From positions 14,075,726-14,139,725 of the forward strand of contig OY987232.1 in assembly GCA_963920705.1 (NCBI GenBank): 64,000 bases of DNA, written 5' to 3'. The translations under genes were made by a program, and so were the position numbers. This document shows, piece by piece, positions 31,886 to 42,686 of the stretch (positions within the stretch are counted from its first letter, which is position 1; each line of letters starts with the position of its first letter). The stretch is from Odiellus spinosus. Taxonomy: Eukaryota > Arthropoda > Arachnida > Opiliones > Phalangiidae. The notes under the pieces were generated by a model, which was not told the DNA's origin, did no database searches, and saw only the letters and a program-made list of their open reading frames with translations.

Positions 31886-34380
31886 ATCGCATTAACAACT
31901 CGCAGCCCTACGTAAGTTTAATTAACATTATAATGAGAGGGAGTATCTAGGATTATTTTATTTGATCAACGTCTCCCCAATCTTGAATACTCCCTTGGAA
32001 ACAGACTCAATTGCTGAATTCTATTACGAGTAAAGTTTTTTCTACATTTTTCTAACATTATTATCAATTAATTCCGCAGATGGTAAGAATAATTTAACTC
32101 GAATATTACCATTGTCTCGTTATTTAACAACATATTTCTAATCCGTTTCCTTATTGTATCGTCTACTGATTCTGCAGCTGGAGAAAGTAAGTATATTTTG
32201 TAAATTACGGTTTCTGCAGTGGTTTTTTGCAATTTATTTGCTAGCTAATAATATTCAAATTTTAAAAACGCACTAATCAACACAATTTCAAAATTATACA
32301 ACCAATGGATTCTGCAGCTAGTAAGTTTAAATAATTTATTGATTTATATTAATCTAATTTTAAATGTGAACTAATGATTACCTTTTCATAACTGTGAAAC
32401 TAATAGGTTTTGTAGATGGTGGGTATAATTATTAATTAGCTAATAATATTCCAACTTAAATAATCATTTATCAATACATTTTCATAATTGTGTAACAAAT
32501 GGATGCTGCAGAAAGTGGGTATATTTATTAATTAGGCTATTAAATATTCAAATTTAAAAAATTAACTAATGAGTACATTTTTAAAATTGCATAACAAATG
32601 GATTCTGCAGCACGTAAGTATAATTCATTTACTGGTTAATAATAACCTAGTTTTAAACGTGAATTAATTATTACCTTTTTATAATTGTGTAACCATGCAG
32701 TTGGTAAGTATAATTCTTAACTTAACATATTCTAATTTTAAAAATTCACTAATCAATACATTTGCATGATTGTGCAACAAATGGATTCAGGGGGTCGTGA
32801 GTATATTTATTAATTAGGCTATTAAATATTCAAATTTAAAAAATTAACTAATGAGTACATTTTTAAAATTGCATAACAAATGGATTCTGCATTTTTGTAA
32901 TTATGTAACCAATGGATTCTGCAGTTGGTGGGTACAATTATTTATTAGCTATTAGTATTCAAATTTTAAGTATGCACTAATCAATACAATTCTCATAATT
33001 GTGTAATCAATGGATTCCGCAGGTGGTAAGCATAATTCATTTACTGGTTAATAATAACCTAGTTTTAAACGTGAATTAATTATTACCTTTTTATAATTGT
33101 GTAACCATGCAGTTGGTAAGTAAAATTCTTAACTTAACATATTCTAATTTTAAAAATTCACTAATCAATACATTTGCATGATTGTGCAACAAATGGATTC
33201 AGAGGGTCGTGAGTATATTTATTAATTAGGCTATTAAATATTAAAATTTTAAAAATTAACTAATGAGTACATTTTTAAAATTGCATAACAAATGGATTCT
33301 GCATTTTTGTAATTATGTAACCAATGGATTCTGCAGTTGGTGGGTACAATTATTTATTAGCTATTAGTATTCAAATTTTAAGTATGCACTAATCAATACA
33401 ATTCTCATAATTGTGTAATCAATGGATTCCGCAGGTGGTAAGCATAATTCATTTACTGGTTAATAATAACCTAGTTTTAAACGTGAATTAATTATTACCT
33501 TTTTATAATTGTGTAACCATGCAGTTGGTAAGTAAAATTCTTAACTTAACATATTCTAATTTTAAAAATTCACTAATCAATACATTTGCATGATTGTGCA
33601 ACAAATGGATTCAGAGGGTCGTGAGTATATTTATTAATTAGGCTATTAAATATTAAAATTTTAAAAATTAACTAATGAGTACATTTTTAAAATTGCATAA
33701 CAAATGGATTCTGCATTTTTGTAATTATGTAACCAATGGATTCTGCAGTTGGTGGGTACAATTATTTATTAGCTATTAGTATTCAAATTTTAAGTATGCA
33801 CTAATCAATACAATTCTCATAATTGTGTAATCAATGGATTCCGCAGGTGGTAAGCATAATTCATTTACTGGTTAATAATAACGTAGTTTTAAACGTGAAT
33901 TAATTTTTACCTTTTTATAATTGTGTAACCATGCAGCTGGTAAGTATAATTCTTAACTTAACATATTCAAATTTTAAAAATTCACTAATCAATACATTTG
34001 CATGATTGCGCAACAAATGGATTCAGGGGGTCGTGAGTATATTTATTAATTAGGCTATTAAATATTCAAATTTAAAAAATTAACTAATGAGTACATTTTT
34101 AAAATTGCATAACAAATGGATTCTGCATTTTTGTAATTATGTAACCAATGGATTCTGCAGTTGGTGGGTACAATTATTTATTAGCTATTAGTATTCAAAT
34201 TTTAAGTATGCACTAATCAATACAATTCTCATAATTGTGTAATCAATGGATTCTGCAGTTCGTGAATATAATTAATAATTAGCTAGTAATATTCAAATAT
34301 TAAAATTAGACTAATCAATACCTTCTCATAATTATGTAACCAATGAGTTCTGCAGCCGTTAAGATTAATTTATTTACTGC
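31886..34380 (+). repeat. Microexon-like array of copy 3
   Basis: About 23 acceptor-donor pairs 3, 6 or 9 bases apart: CCCTAC (31906), ATG (32080), CTGGAGAAA (32178), CTA (32328), ATG (32416), AAA (32512), CAC (32611), TTG (32701), GGGGTC (32791), TTG (32925), GTG (33023), and then a repeated series TTG, AGGGTC or GGGGTC, TTG, GTG. Donors vary (GTAAGT, GTGGGT, GTGAGT). The 9-base site in the otherwise array-2-like unit CTG...GTAAGT is an in-frame lengthening. The last unit (34360, CC before GTTAAG) breaks the rule of three. One member of each later set, 'tctgcatttttgtaattatg', has lost its AG. Confidence 0.8.
33023..34258 (+). repeat. 412-bp higher-order repeat inside array 3
   Basis: The GTG-bearing acceptor-donor site recurs at 33023, 33435 and 33847, exactly 412 bases apart, with near-identical sequence between. 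Each 412-base block carries four usable splice pairs (3, 3, 6, 3 bases) and one with a broken acceptor. Confidence 0.85.
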
Positions 34381-34696
34381 TAATACTAGAAACGCATTCT
34401 CTACATATTAAAGGGAGAATGCAACTCAATAACGAGTGATTTCTTTCGATTCCTGATCGTTTCTTTAAGTTAGAAAACTACTATAACTTGGAAAATAGGC
34501 TTAGTGTGTTTGAAACCTAGGGCCAATCACGCGAGATCCTCGCCCTTTATTCCGACAGAGAAACATTTTAAACTTGGCTTAAAGGGAGAATAAGCCAAAA
34601 TGAAAAATCGTCTGCTTATGTAAGCGACGTTTCAATTCCCAAGATATTTAGAGTCGAATTTATAAGCTTCCATTATTTATCTAACCCAGAGGACTG

Positions 34697-35027
34697 AGTA
34701 TTTACAAGAGTATATGAAAACTTCGACAATAGTGGTATCGATCTGTAATGCTAGGTATACGGACCCGCATCCGTGAGCAATATAAGCGTGGAGTAGGGCC
34801 GGAGGGGAGAAAAATATCTCGCGAGGGGGCTAAAAATCAAGCTTGGCTAACGTTCTTTCGTTTCCGTTTTAACCAAAGAGGGGCCCCGATGCTTGCCCAA
34901 AACAATTAAAAATTGTTTTGCTTCTGGATCGCTACGATTTTTTTCACCCAAACAATTGCTCACGGACGCGGGGTTCAGGCGAATGGTTGTGAGCGATACT
35001 CTTAAAAGGGCTTCATATACTGTTGAT
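34697..35027. mobile_element. CTCTTGATA foldback element in the last intron of copy 3
   Basis: Left 'tttacaagagtatatgaaaa' with 'gcatccgtgagcaat', right 'attgctcacggacgcgg' to 'tatactgttgata'. It matches both ends of 24995-26046 in copy 2. It follows a piece of the TTAA MITE family (34390-34500). Confidence 0.55.
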
Positions 35028-35139
35028 ATTATTGATTGTTTTCGTTAGAGAAATAATTCACTTTTGAATGATCTTTGCATTACGACAAAAATGAAAACCT
35101 TTAAGTGGAGTTACGAATAAAAATCTGTCTTTTTTTCAG

Positions 35140-35420
35140 GGTTATAGAAAACGGGCTTCAGCCCCGTGGAATCATCAACCTTGCACATTGGGACAAGATA
35201 TATTTACTGCAGACGCCACGATGATTCCACACCTTTATTTCGCACCTTTTACGAAATTAAATATAATATTATGAGATAACTTGTTAAAGGAGTTTTCCTC
35301 CTAGTTTCTCCTTTCGACTTAAACTTTAAGGCAAATTATTAATGTAGACGCTGTCGGTTAACTAAAGCCACTTTTGATTGTAACCCAAATAAAGAGAAAG
35401 CTAATATTGCATTATAATAC
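35140..35420 (+). other. Terminal exon of copy 3 with poly(A) signal
   Basis: It follows the acceptor 'tctttttttcag'. In phase 1 a TAG is the second complete codon. The exact inverted pair GTGGAATCATC (35166-35176) and GATGATTCCAC (35220-35230) is kept, and AATAAA lies at 35388-35393. The 45 bases between the arms are identical to copy 1 and differ at one base in copy 2. Confidence 0.6.
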
Positions 35421-35434
35421 TACTCATTTTATTA

Positions 35435-35770
35435 TAATATTAAATCACAAATAAGGAAAACTTATATTGTATCATTATTAATAATCATAAAGCGAGGGAA
35501 AAACAATACGATGTGATATTCTAATATTTAACAAATCTGGGAAATTGAGAAATAAACGGAAGCGTATTATTTAAAATGTTATTAATCGCCTTTTAAATAT
35601 ACGAAGCAATTTAAATATAATATCGAGCAATTATTAACTTGCACTATAAGAAATTCACCGTAATTATCAGTCCCTAACCTTACTATTACGTCGCCTATGA
35701 TAATGAATATATTAATTAAAATCAAGTTGGGCTCCCAACTAGAAAAGAAAGCTATTTGAGGCAGATTTTA
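35435..35770 (+). repeat. 3' flank of copy 3
   Basis: Similar to 1-356 and 18609-18957 with small changes. It marks the right edge of the tandem family; I see no further copy to the right. Confidence 0.75.
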
Positions 35771-35877
35771 AAACTAAGAATGGGCAGATATTAAGTAGCA
35801 TCTTGGAATGGACAGATACAATTAATTTTAATTCAGAATTTGCAGATATCAACTCTGCCCATTAAATGAAGTCAAAG

Positions 35878-36399
35878 CAAGGTTAGTAAAGAGACAGGTT
35901 AGGCAGATTCTGAAGTCAGCCGGAAGTTACCTAGCGCGCAGCCATCTTCCAAATTCCTTTGACAATTGCTAGATGGCGGTTTATATTGTAAAATTACGGC
36001 GGGAATTTCAAACTAATATCCAATATGTTGTTTCCAATGAACGTTGCCAGGTGGCATTAAGGTCAAGCCGACTCAAGCGACTGAGTGGAATACGAACTGA
36101 ACTGAACTAAATTGAACGACCGGCGTCTGCTTAAAAATTATAATATAGTGAAATTTATGCTTGATTATAGTGAAACGTATGTTAAAGCGTTACCTACGCT
36201 ATATGACAATCGACTTACTAAGTGCCACCTGGCAACGTTCATTGGAAACAACATATTAGATATTAACTTGAAATTCCCGCCGTAATTACAATATAAACCG
36301 CCATCTAGCAATTGTCAAAGGAATTTGGAAGATGGCTGCGCGCTAGGTAACTTCCGGCTGACGTCAGAATCTGCCTAACCTGTCTCTTTACTAACCTTG
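35878..36399. mobile_element. Foldback element with 8-bp target duplication
   Basis: The inverted ends are about 180 bases and nearly identical (CAAGGTTAGTAAAGAGACAG and its complement). AGTCAAAG is duplicated at 35870-35877 and 36400-36407. An 8-base duplication fits hAT- or P-type insertion. No coding sequence in the short loop. Confidence 0.85.
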
Positions 36400-36407
36400 A
36401 GTCAAAG

Positions 36408-36783
36408 GACTTTAGAGTCAATAGTGAGCCACCGGATACGTAACATACCCAGTTTTACGCAACTATCAAAATCGTATACGAGATGGTTAGTGTAATATCT
36501 TATTATTGTCTTAATAAAAGGACAATTACATTATAGGGGTCAAACCCGCAAAGGGACAGAAATTAAGCCACTAAGCTAATCGTTTGAAGTTTTAAAAATT
36601 CGGGTCAATAGAACTTGATTCAAATTCAAATTTTTAGAAAAATGGTTAATTTTTAACAAAATTTTACTAACAGTAATATTTACTAAAAACGTCAATACTA
36701 TATTATTTACAACACTAGACATTCAATTAAATTTTAAAACAAACCGCAATGCTCTAACTATTATAGTTTTCTTGTGACATGAT
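36408..36783. other. No gene recognised
   Basis: AT-rich spacer between two foldback elements. Confidence 0.4.
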
Positions 36784-37336
36784 CTTGGAGGAAGTAGGTG
36801 ATATGGAGTTGCCGACTGTTCGTTTTTCTATTGAAACGATGGTTAGGATTGCCGGGCCTAGAGCGCCGTGTTTTCCCCCTTTTGTGACCCCTTAGCTCCG
36901 GCGCTCGCGCGCTTCTACCTTCGCGCCGTACGTCATCGAATAAAGTCGTCTGAATTTGGAGGAGTCGGCGGCGATAGTTCGGGTTTTTTTTTACAAAGGC
37001 TTAAAGATTTGTTTTGTTTTGTGACGTACAAACAGTACAAACAACATTTTTTATGGTAAACCATTTTTAAAATTTGTTAATAATAAATAGTGCGCTTAGC
37101 AAGCACGCGTAAGCGGCCGCCTTCTTCCCAAAAAAAACCCGTCCGTAGACCGTCGTAGTACCCGCCGTTTAGTTTGAAATTTGGTAGAAAGCATTTCCCG
37201 AGCCACGTGAGTCGTGACGCCCCCTTAAATATGCGTGTTGCCTTGGTAACGGTATGCGCGTCGTAGTAGGAGAGACCGCTACGAGTAACGAAGTTTATAG
37301 GCAGTCGGAAACTCCATCTAACCTACTTCCTCCAAG
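36784..37336. mobile_element. Foldback MITE with CTTGGAGGAAGTAGGT ends
   Basis: Left CTTGGAGGAAGTAGGTGATA and right ACCTACTTCCTCCAAG are inverted, and 'ggagttgccgactg' and 'cagtcggaaactcc' continue the pairing. 'acatgat' and 'acattat' at the two sides suggest a 7-8 base duplication with one change. The interior is GC-rich; its open frame (36868-37059) has no motif. Confidence 0.7.
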
Positions 37337-37420
37337 ACATTATCAAGAAAATTACCACTTTTTCTATCATTTTATTTCATGAAATCGAAATCCCTTAGGC
37401 ACACAGCCTCGCTTTGGTCA

Positions 37421-37715
37421 TAGACTAAGAAAGGGTTTCACCCTGGACACGCGACGTGCTCCCTACGTCAATAATAACTGTTATTGCCGATAACTCTCGG
37501 TACTAGTACGTTTCGGTTGTGCGCTCTTCCCACCATCTCTACAGCTAACGCGCCTGCGCAACTACAATAATTGGCTCGATGACCACTAGAGGCGCCAGCG
37601 AACTGCCCCAACAAAATCCCTAACTATTTAAAAAAAACAGGCGAACAACGGTGGAAGGGCGAAGGATGAGATAGATGCACGTCGCGTGTCCAGGGAGAAA
37701 CCCTTTCTTAGTCTA
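37421..37715. mobile_element. Foldback MITE with TAGACTAAGAAAGGGTTTC ends
   Basis: Left TAGACTAAGAAAGGGTTTCA continuing to 'ggacacgcgacgtgc' is inverted at the right as 'gcacgtcgcgtgtcc' ... GAAACCCTTTCTTAGTCTA. No clear target duplication. Confidence 0.75.
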
Positions 37716-38371
37716 TGCATTGGCTGTACAATTTGTTATGGTCAACGTCGTCTGCTAAGCAAGAAAAGAAGATGACTAATTATTAGACTTTCAAAGGGCT
37801 TTAAAAATCGCAGATAGTCCCTTAATAAAATATATAAAAATGGTTTTCCCAAAACCATTTGAAGACGTGAAGGAACTGATTTCCATTAAAAACCTAGGCT
37901 ATCTACAGACTACATTCTATCTGTACTCTAACGAAATGAAAGTTGGGCTATTACACATAATTTGGGATAATAGAGTTATTTTCTTGTATTATATCTTCGA
38001 CGTTTGTAGTAAAAACGAATCCATTTCAAAACGAAATTGAGACAACAAAAAATAGCTGACACTTCAATTCCAAGAAGTAATATATGGAATACAGGTATGA
38101 GACCTCTTAGTTTCACGATATCATATCCTATTTTAGGAACCTCCTGGTTATTATCGATATATTTGGCGATGCTTTGACGTTCTTGGTCCAACCTTTTTTG
38201 TTTATGTCCAGTTTCAATATACCGAGCGATCCTGAAACCAATAGATTTGGTTTCATCCACAAATGCTCATTGACAATCAAATTTAAGTGTACAAGGTAAG
38301 TCCTATCTAACGTATGTTCTGGGAAGGCTAATAATATGGAGAACTCAACTTGGTGTAGGAATAGGTTTGCG

Positions 38372-38709
38372 CAGAAGCCGATGAAACCCTGCCCTTTGAA
38401 GTCTACAACTCTAATGTTCCGAATAACGCTCCTCTCTGTATGGGTAAAATTCACAATTTTACGAGATCGGAGGGGTCCTCTTCATACCCCCTGTCTACGG
38501 AAAATTGTAAATTCTCTCTCTCCACATACGACGACGTTTGGTTGACGAACTCCAAGGTTGCTAGAGATATTTTCTGGACGAACTTCCGCTCCGAAAATAT
38601 CTATCGTTAGGAGGCGTACGAATCGCGATTTTTGAGACCAACCCATACAGAGAGGGGTAGACAAGACCAGGGAGTAATAGACTTCAAAGGAGGGTTTCAT
38701 CGGCTTTTG
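38372..38709. mobile_element. CAGAAGCC foldback MITE, copy D
   Basis: Complete element with both inverted ends, inserted in an intron of the IR relic between its last two exons. 'ggtttg' occurs close outside both ends. Confidence 0.8.
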
Positions 38710-39498
38710 CGGTTTGTGCTAGTAGGAAAAGCATAAGACAGGGGAGTTGTCTGAGCTGCATACAGTATATAGCTTCAACCTCTATGCTTCCCCAAAAATT
38801 GGTCGCGTCTTTGGACAATGTATTATTAATGAAATAGAGGTGGCGTAGTTTCTGGAAGATTATTTTGAAGTATTTCTTAAATCTCTCATTCAGCTCTAGG
38901 CTTATTTCAATTCTTTGTTAACCCAAAAAAAAAACCAAATTTTAATTGAGATCTGTTATTTAAAAAAGGTTACCTAGAATTTATCCGTTCAAATGTATTT
39001 GTATCCATTCCAAATTTGTTAACGTCCAATATAACGGGTATGGTAAAGTATTTGGTGTTTCCAACGTGAATTAGATAATCATTTTGAGATTGCGACATCA
39101 TTGCGAGGAAGGGCAAGACCATAGCCACAGTTTGTGTGTTTTCGATAAACACTCCCTTCTTATTAATAACTTTATGAAGAATATCCGTTGGTTGGTAATA
39201 TTCGCCTCGTAAGGTACCATTTGTTCGATTTAATTGGTTGAACAATGCAGTCGTTACGTCCAAGTGACTTTTCTACAACGCATTTTATCAGAAAATTAAA
39301 TTCTGTGGCAATTCATTAGACTGCTTTGTCAAATTCTGAATAGTAATTACGGTGCAGTGCAATACGTAACTTTAGAAAACAGCGTGCTTCGAAAATTTCA
39401 ACTACCAATTACTGGTAAAATAATCAATTACACGATTACTTTCAAGTTTAACGCGGCAGACAAAGAAGGAAAAGTGTCGATGGACTCTTAGGAACCGA

Positions 39499-39942
39499 TT
39501 AAAGGGAGAATGCAACCTAATTACAAGTGAATTTTTATCGATTCCTTATCGTTTAAATATGCCTAATCCATCGATAAAAAATTTACAATACAAATATTAA
39601 ACTAGAAATAAATTGAAAACTTACCCTGAAAATAGGCTTAGCGGGATTCATGGAGATCCTGAATCGCGTCCGTGTAAGGTCTAGCGACCAATGAGCAAAG
39701 GCGCGTCGTTCGCGCGAGATCTCCGCGAGACTTACGTCGCGTGCGATTGGTCGCTAGACCTTACACGCGAGGAAAACAGGACCTCCATGAATCCCACTAA
39801 GCCTATTTTCAGGGTAAGTTTTAAATTTATTTCTAGTTTAATATTTGTTTGTAAATATTTTCAGTAGTGGATTAGGCCTATTTAAACAATAAGGAATCGA
39901 TAAAAAAAAATCACTTGTAATTAGGTTGCATTCTCCCTTTAA
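39499..39942. mobile_element. TTAA-flanked palindromic MITE (best copy)
   Basis: TTAA at 39499-39502 and 39939-39942 flanks AGGGAGAATGCAACCTAATT and its complement. Inner arms 'ggtctagcgaccaatgagc' and 'gcgattggtcgctagacct' pair, giving one long hairpin. It lies in an intron of the IR relic. Diverged copies are in introns of gene copies 2 and 3 (21455, 22290, 30405) and next to all three arrays. A TTAA target is piggyBac-like. Confidence 0.85.
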
Positions 39943-40730
39943 CGGATCTTGGCGATTACTTTTAAAAGTAAGCATTACTCTATTACTAGCAATCAGATCC
40001 GTCCAGTACTAATACAGCAATAACTGGAAAACTATGATACTACTTTTACCCCTGTTTGCCTTTAGAGGAATCTTATGGACGCTTTGTTTTGCTATCTGTA
40101 TTAATAGGGTTCTCCCCTTTCTTTCCCCATCTCCCTTTGTTTTTCGAAAGAGTCTCACAAGCATCAAAACCCCCTTTTGACTGGTCTCATATTATGGTAA
40201 AAATGAACACAAAGGTCTACCTGCGTCAAGTAATAAGACGGTGATGATGTGCTCATGATTGGAACTAAATGCGGTCTTTCAACAATGTCTTCGAAACTGT
40301 TAACGTTACAATCTTTATTGACGATGTAGCTTGTTTTCATGTTTCCAGAGTAAGCCGAAAACAAAATTAGTAGCGCCAATACCCAATTTAGATTCAAAAT
40401 TCGACTGGTTATGGTGTTGGGTATTTTTTTATACGCTGAAATAAGAATTAAAATAACAAGCGAAAATTTGTTTTTGATATAAAGGCTCACAAACAGCCCA
40501 ATCTTTAATTTCTGCACTAAAATTCTATCCGCGAATTGGAAAGACTCAATAGGGGTCGCTTCAAGCGTATCCCTTATAGGTAGGAGCTAGGACAAAAGAG
40601 CGAAAAACCGGAGCTCACGGCAAAACAGCCCAATTATATCTTCAGTCGAACTAATCCATGTCGATTCAAAACAATTCCAAACGTTCCGTTTTGGTGTGAA
40701 CGGGGAAACCATTTTATCAAAAGAGAATCA

Positions 40731-41049
40731 CCAGAAATAGATGAACCGAAATTATCAACGAGAGCTTAGATTGGGAAATGCATTTTATTTGGAGTGAATG
40801 GGGAGGGTAAGCACTGGGGGAATGGGCTTCCTCGGCCTCAATGAAATACCGAGGAGGATCTTGGGAAACTGATCGCCCCACGTAGCGACGGCTGCAAACC
40901 AAGCCAGGTGGCGTATTCAACGTTTCTCGGCTAGGCGAAATTCCGCGGGGGAGGGGGCTACAACTGTCGTCTAAGAGAGGGGAAACGGAGAACTTGCCTG
41001 TGGCGTTAGAGGAATAGCTCGTTGATAATTTCGGTTCATCTATTTCTGG
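40731..41049. mobile_element. Foldback MITE with CCAGAAATAGATGAACCG ends
   Basis: Left CCAGAAATAGATGAACCGAA and right TTCGGTTCATCTATTTCTGG are perfectly inverted, continuing to 'attatcaacgag' and 'ctcgttgataat'. AATCA flanks both sides. The GC-rich interior has no gene. Confidence 0.8.
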
Positions 41050-41149
41050 AATCACTTATTCCAGAAAAGTAATTAACTTCCAGTCGTTACGACTGAAGAA
41101 AACAGAAAGCGCGACGTCATAGCCCATCACTAAAAAATAGCGAAAAAAA

Positions 41150-41330
41150 AGTCACCACCCCTGCATGGCTTAAGTGATTTGAACTCTTCCAAGCTGATAT
41201 TTCGAGTCGGGAGAGGGGGACGGAATTGACGCTGGCTATAATATCTTCCCTCCCAACTCCGGAATTTCTCCGAAGAATGGCGCTTCCGATTTCACTATTA
41301 ATACCGACTGCGGCCGCTAGAGTGTCTCGA
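41150..41330. repeat. Dispersed repeat R1, copy 2
   Basis: Diverged copy of 1158-1340, same orientation, sharing 'gcttccgatttcact' and 'gcggccgctagagtgtctcga'. Confidence 0.6.
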
Positions 41331-42256
41331 ATCAATCAGCTCTCTTACGCAGGTTCAGAACTTTGCCTGTAGCGGTACGCGATTTAACGATAAATACTTT
41401 CATGGAATAAGTAATGAACTTTTGGTTTTATTTGAATCAATTTCTCGGAACTGCTTTGAAAATCTGTCTCAACCCGAGTCGGCTTCAACAACCGACAGAT
41501 GGAAACTACGATAAATCGATTGAGCCGCGAAATTAAATTTTCAGACTAGTATTTCTTCACATTTTCCCCCCGAAAATATTTCACGTTAATTTAATGATTT
41601 ATGATATTACGTTTTTGCAAAAGACTGCAAATATTAAACCAAAAGTGATCCATAAATCTTTGGTGTTCCAGTCCGCGTCTGACAATTTCTTCGAGATACG
41701 AAAGGAGTGATACGGTAAACAAACAAAGACATATGGACATCCAAACCTAATTAGAGAAATGTCGTCAATCTTCAAATTGAAAAAAACATTTCAAGGGAGA
41801 ATGCAACCTAACAACGAATGAATTATCGATTCCTTATCGTTTAAATGGACCTAGTCCAACACTAAACTAAAATTACAAACGAATATTTAACTAGAAATAA
41901 ATTTAAAACAAAGAGATTCATGAAGATAACCAGAACTTCCAGTGTAAGGACTATCAACCAATGATCATGGAGATGCTGCATTCAGGCCATCGATTGGTCG
42001 TTAGTTCTTATATGGGGAGTTCAGGTTATCTCCAAAAATCCAGCTAAGCCTATTTTTCGGATAAATTAGGTCTATTTAAACGAAATAGAATAGATACACC
42101 TCTTGTTTTTAAATTGCACTCTCCTTAAACAAAGGGCGACATTCTAGGCGCTGAGATCTAACTCGCTCTCGGCACTCATTTGATTATAATCATCATATAA
42201 ATTTATGGCGCATGTGTTAAATGTCTGGCAAGTTTTAAATTAATTTCTAGTTTAAT
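41331..42256. other. Spacer with worn MITE pieces
   Basis: About 41430-41540 resembles the GTGTGAAC-type remnants. About 41790-42115 is a decayed TTAA-family MITE ('aagggagaatgcaaccta' to 'aaattgcactctcctt'). No gene. Confidence 0.5.
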
Positions 42257-42415
42257 AGAGAGCTGATTGGCAAGAAACCATTAGTCTTAAGAGGTCTTGG
42301 GGAAGTCTTCCATTATGTCAATAAGTCTTGGCGAAGTCTTAAAGACTTTCCCGAGACTTCTGTAGTGTTCTTGAAGACCTCTTCAAATCAGATTAACATT
42401 CACTAGGGAATTCAC
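42257..42415. repeat. AAGTCTT-type repeat, copy 1
   Basis: Repeated 'aagtctt' and 'gaagacct' motifs in alternating orientation resemble the interior of 59532-59730. It is a truncated relative of that MITE. The minus-strand open frame at 42383-42592 shows no recognisable domain. Confidence 0.5.
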
Positions 42416-42686
42416 TAGCACGACAGATATGATTATTCCAAATATGTTAAACAAAGAAATGGTATATTTTAACATCAATACCTCTCTCGATAAGATTGTT
42501 AATAAGAATCCCATGGAAACTTCTTGAATCTGACAACTTTTCGATATTATTAATGTTTGGGTGACGCCAATGGCGCTAGTACACGATATCATATAAGGGA
42601 AAACTCCGTCAGTAACTGTTGGTGTAAATAATATGTTTGTTTGCTGGAAAATATAGTAATCCTTGTAATTATGTTAAAATTATATG

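Larger units (their letters stand above)
37976..40435 (-). pseudogene. Ionotropic receptor (IR family) pseudogene, C-terminal half
   Basis: Three minus-strand exons can be read. Exon at 40221-40435: acceptor 'cttatttcag', then a membrane segment and its flank (RILNLNWVLALLILFSAYSG), followed by VNSFEDIVERP and SSPSYYLTQ, the usual IR layout after the pore; donor GTAGAC. Exon at 38974-39272: phase 0, ligand-binding lobe residues (LFNQLNRTNGTLRG, GVFIENTQTVAMVLPF), donor GTAACC in phase 2. Exon at about 37976-38327: FVDETKSIGFRIARYIETG, then RGLIPVFHILLLGIEVSAIF, the last membrane segment. In the phase required by the donor, this exon has two in-frame stops (TAG at 38303-38305, TGA at 38267-38269), so the copy is probably dead. 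IRs are chemoreceptor channels of arthropods and other protostomes. Upstream exons were not found. Confidence 0.7.

Noticed and set aside
22973..34380. Identity with aphid bicycle genes or schistosome micro-exon genes
   Set aside because: Those families also have secreted products and many tiny exons, but their exons are mostly longer and not in near-identical tandem units. No sequence similarity can be claimed from reading alone.
38482..38700. Open frames in the CAGAAGCC MITEs
   Set aside because: The same frames recur in several MITE copies, on both strands of an inverted repeat, with no transposase motif.
42383..42592. Minus-strand frame as an upstream IR exon
   Set aside because: It is hydrophobic, but no receptor motif or matching splice phase with the exon at 40221-40435 can be shown.
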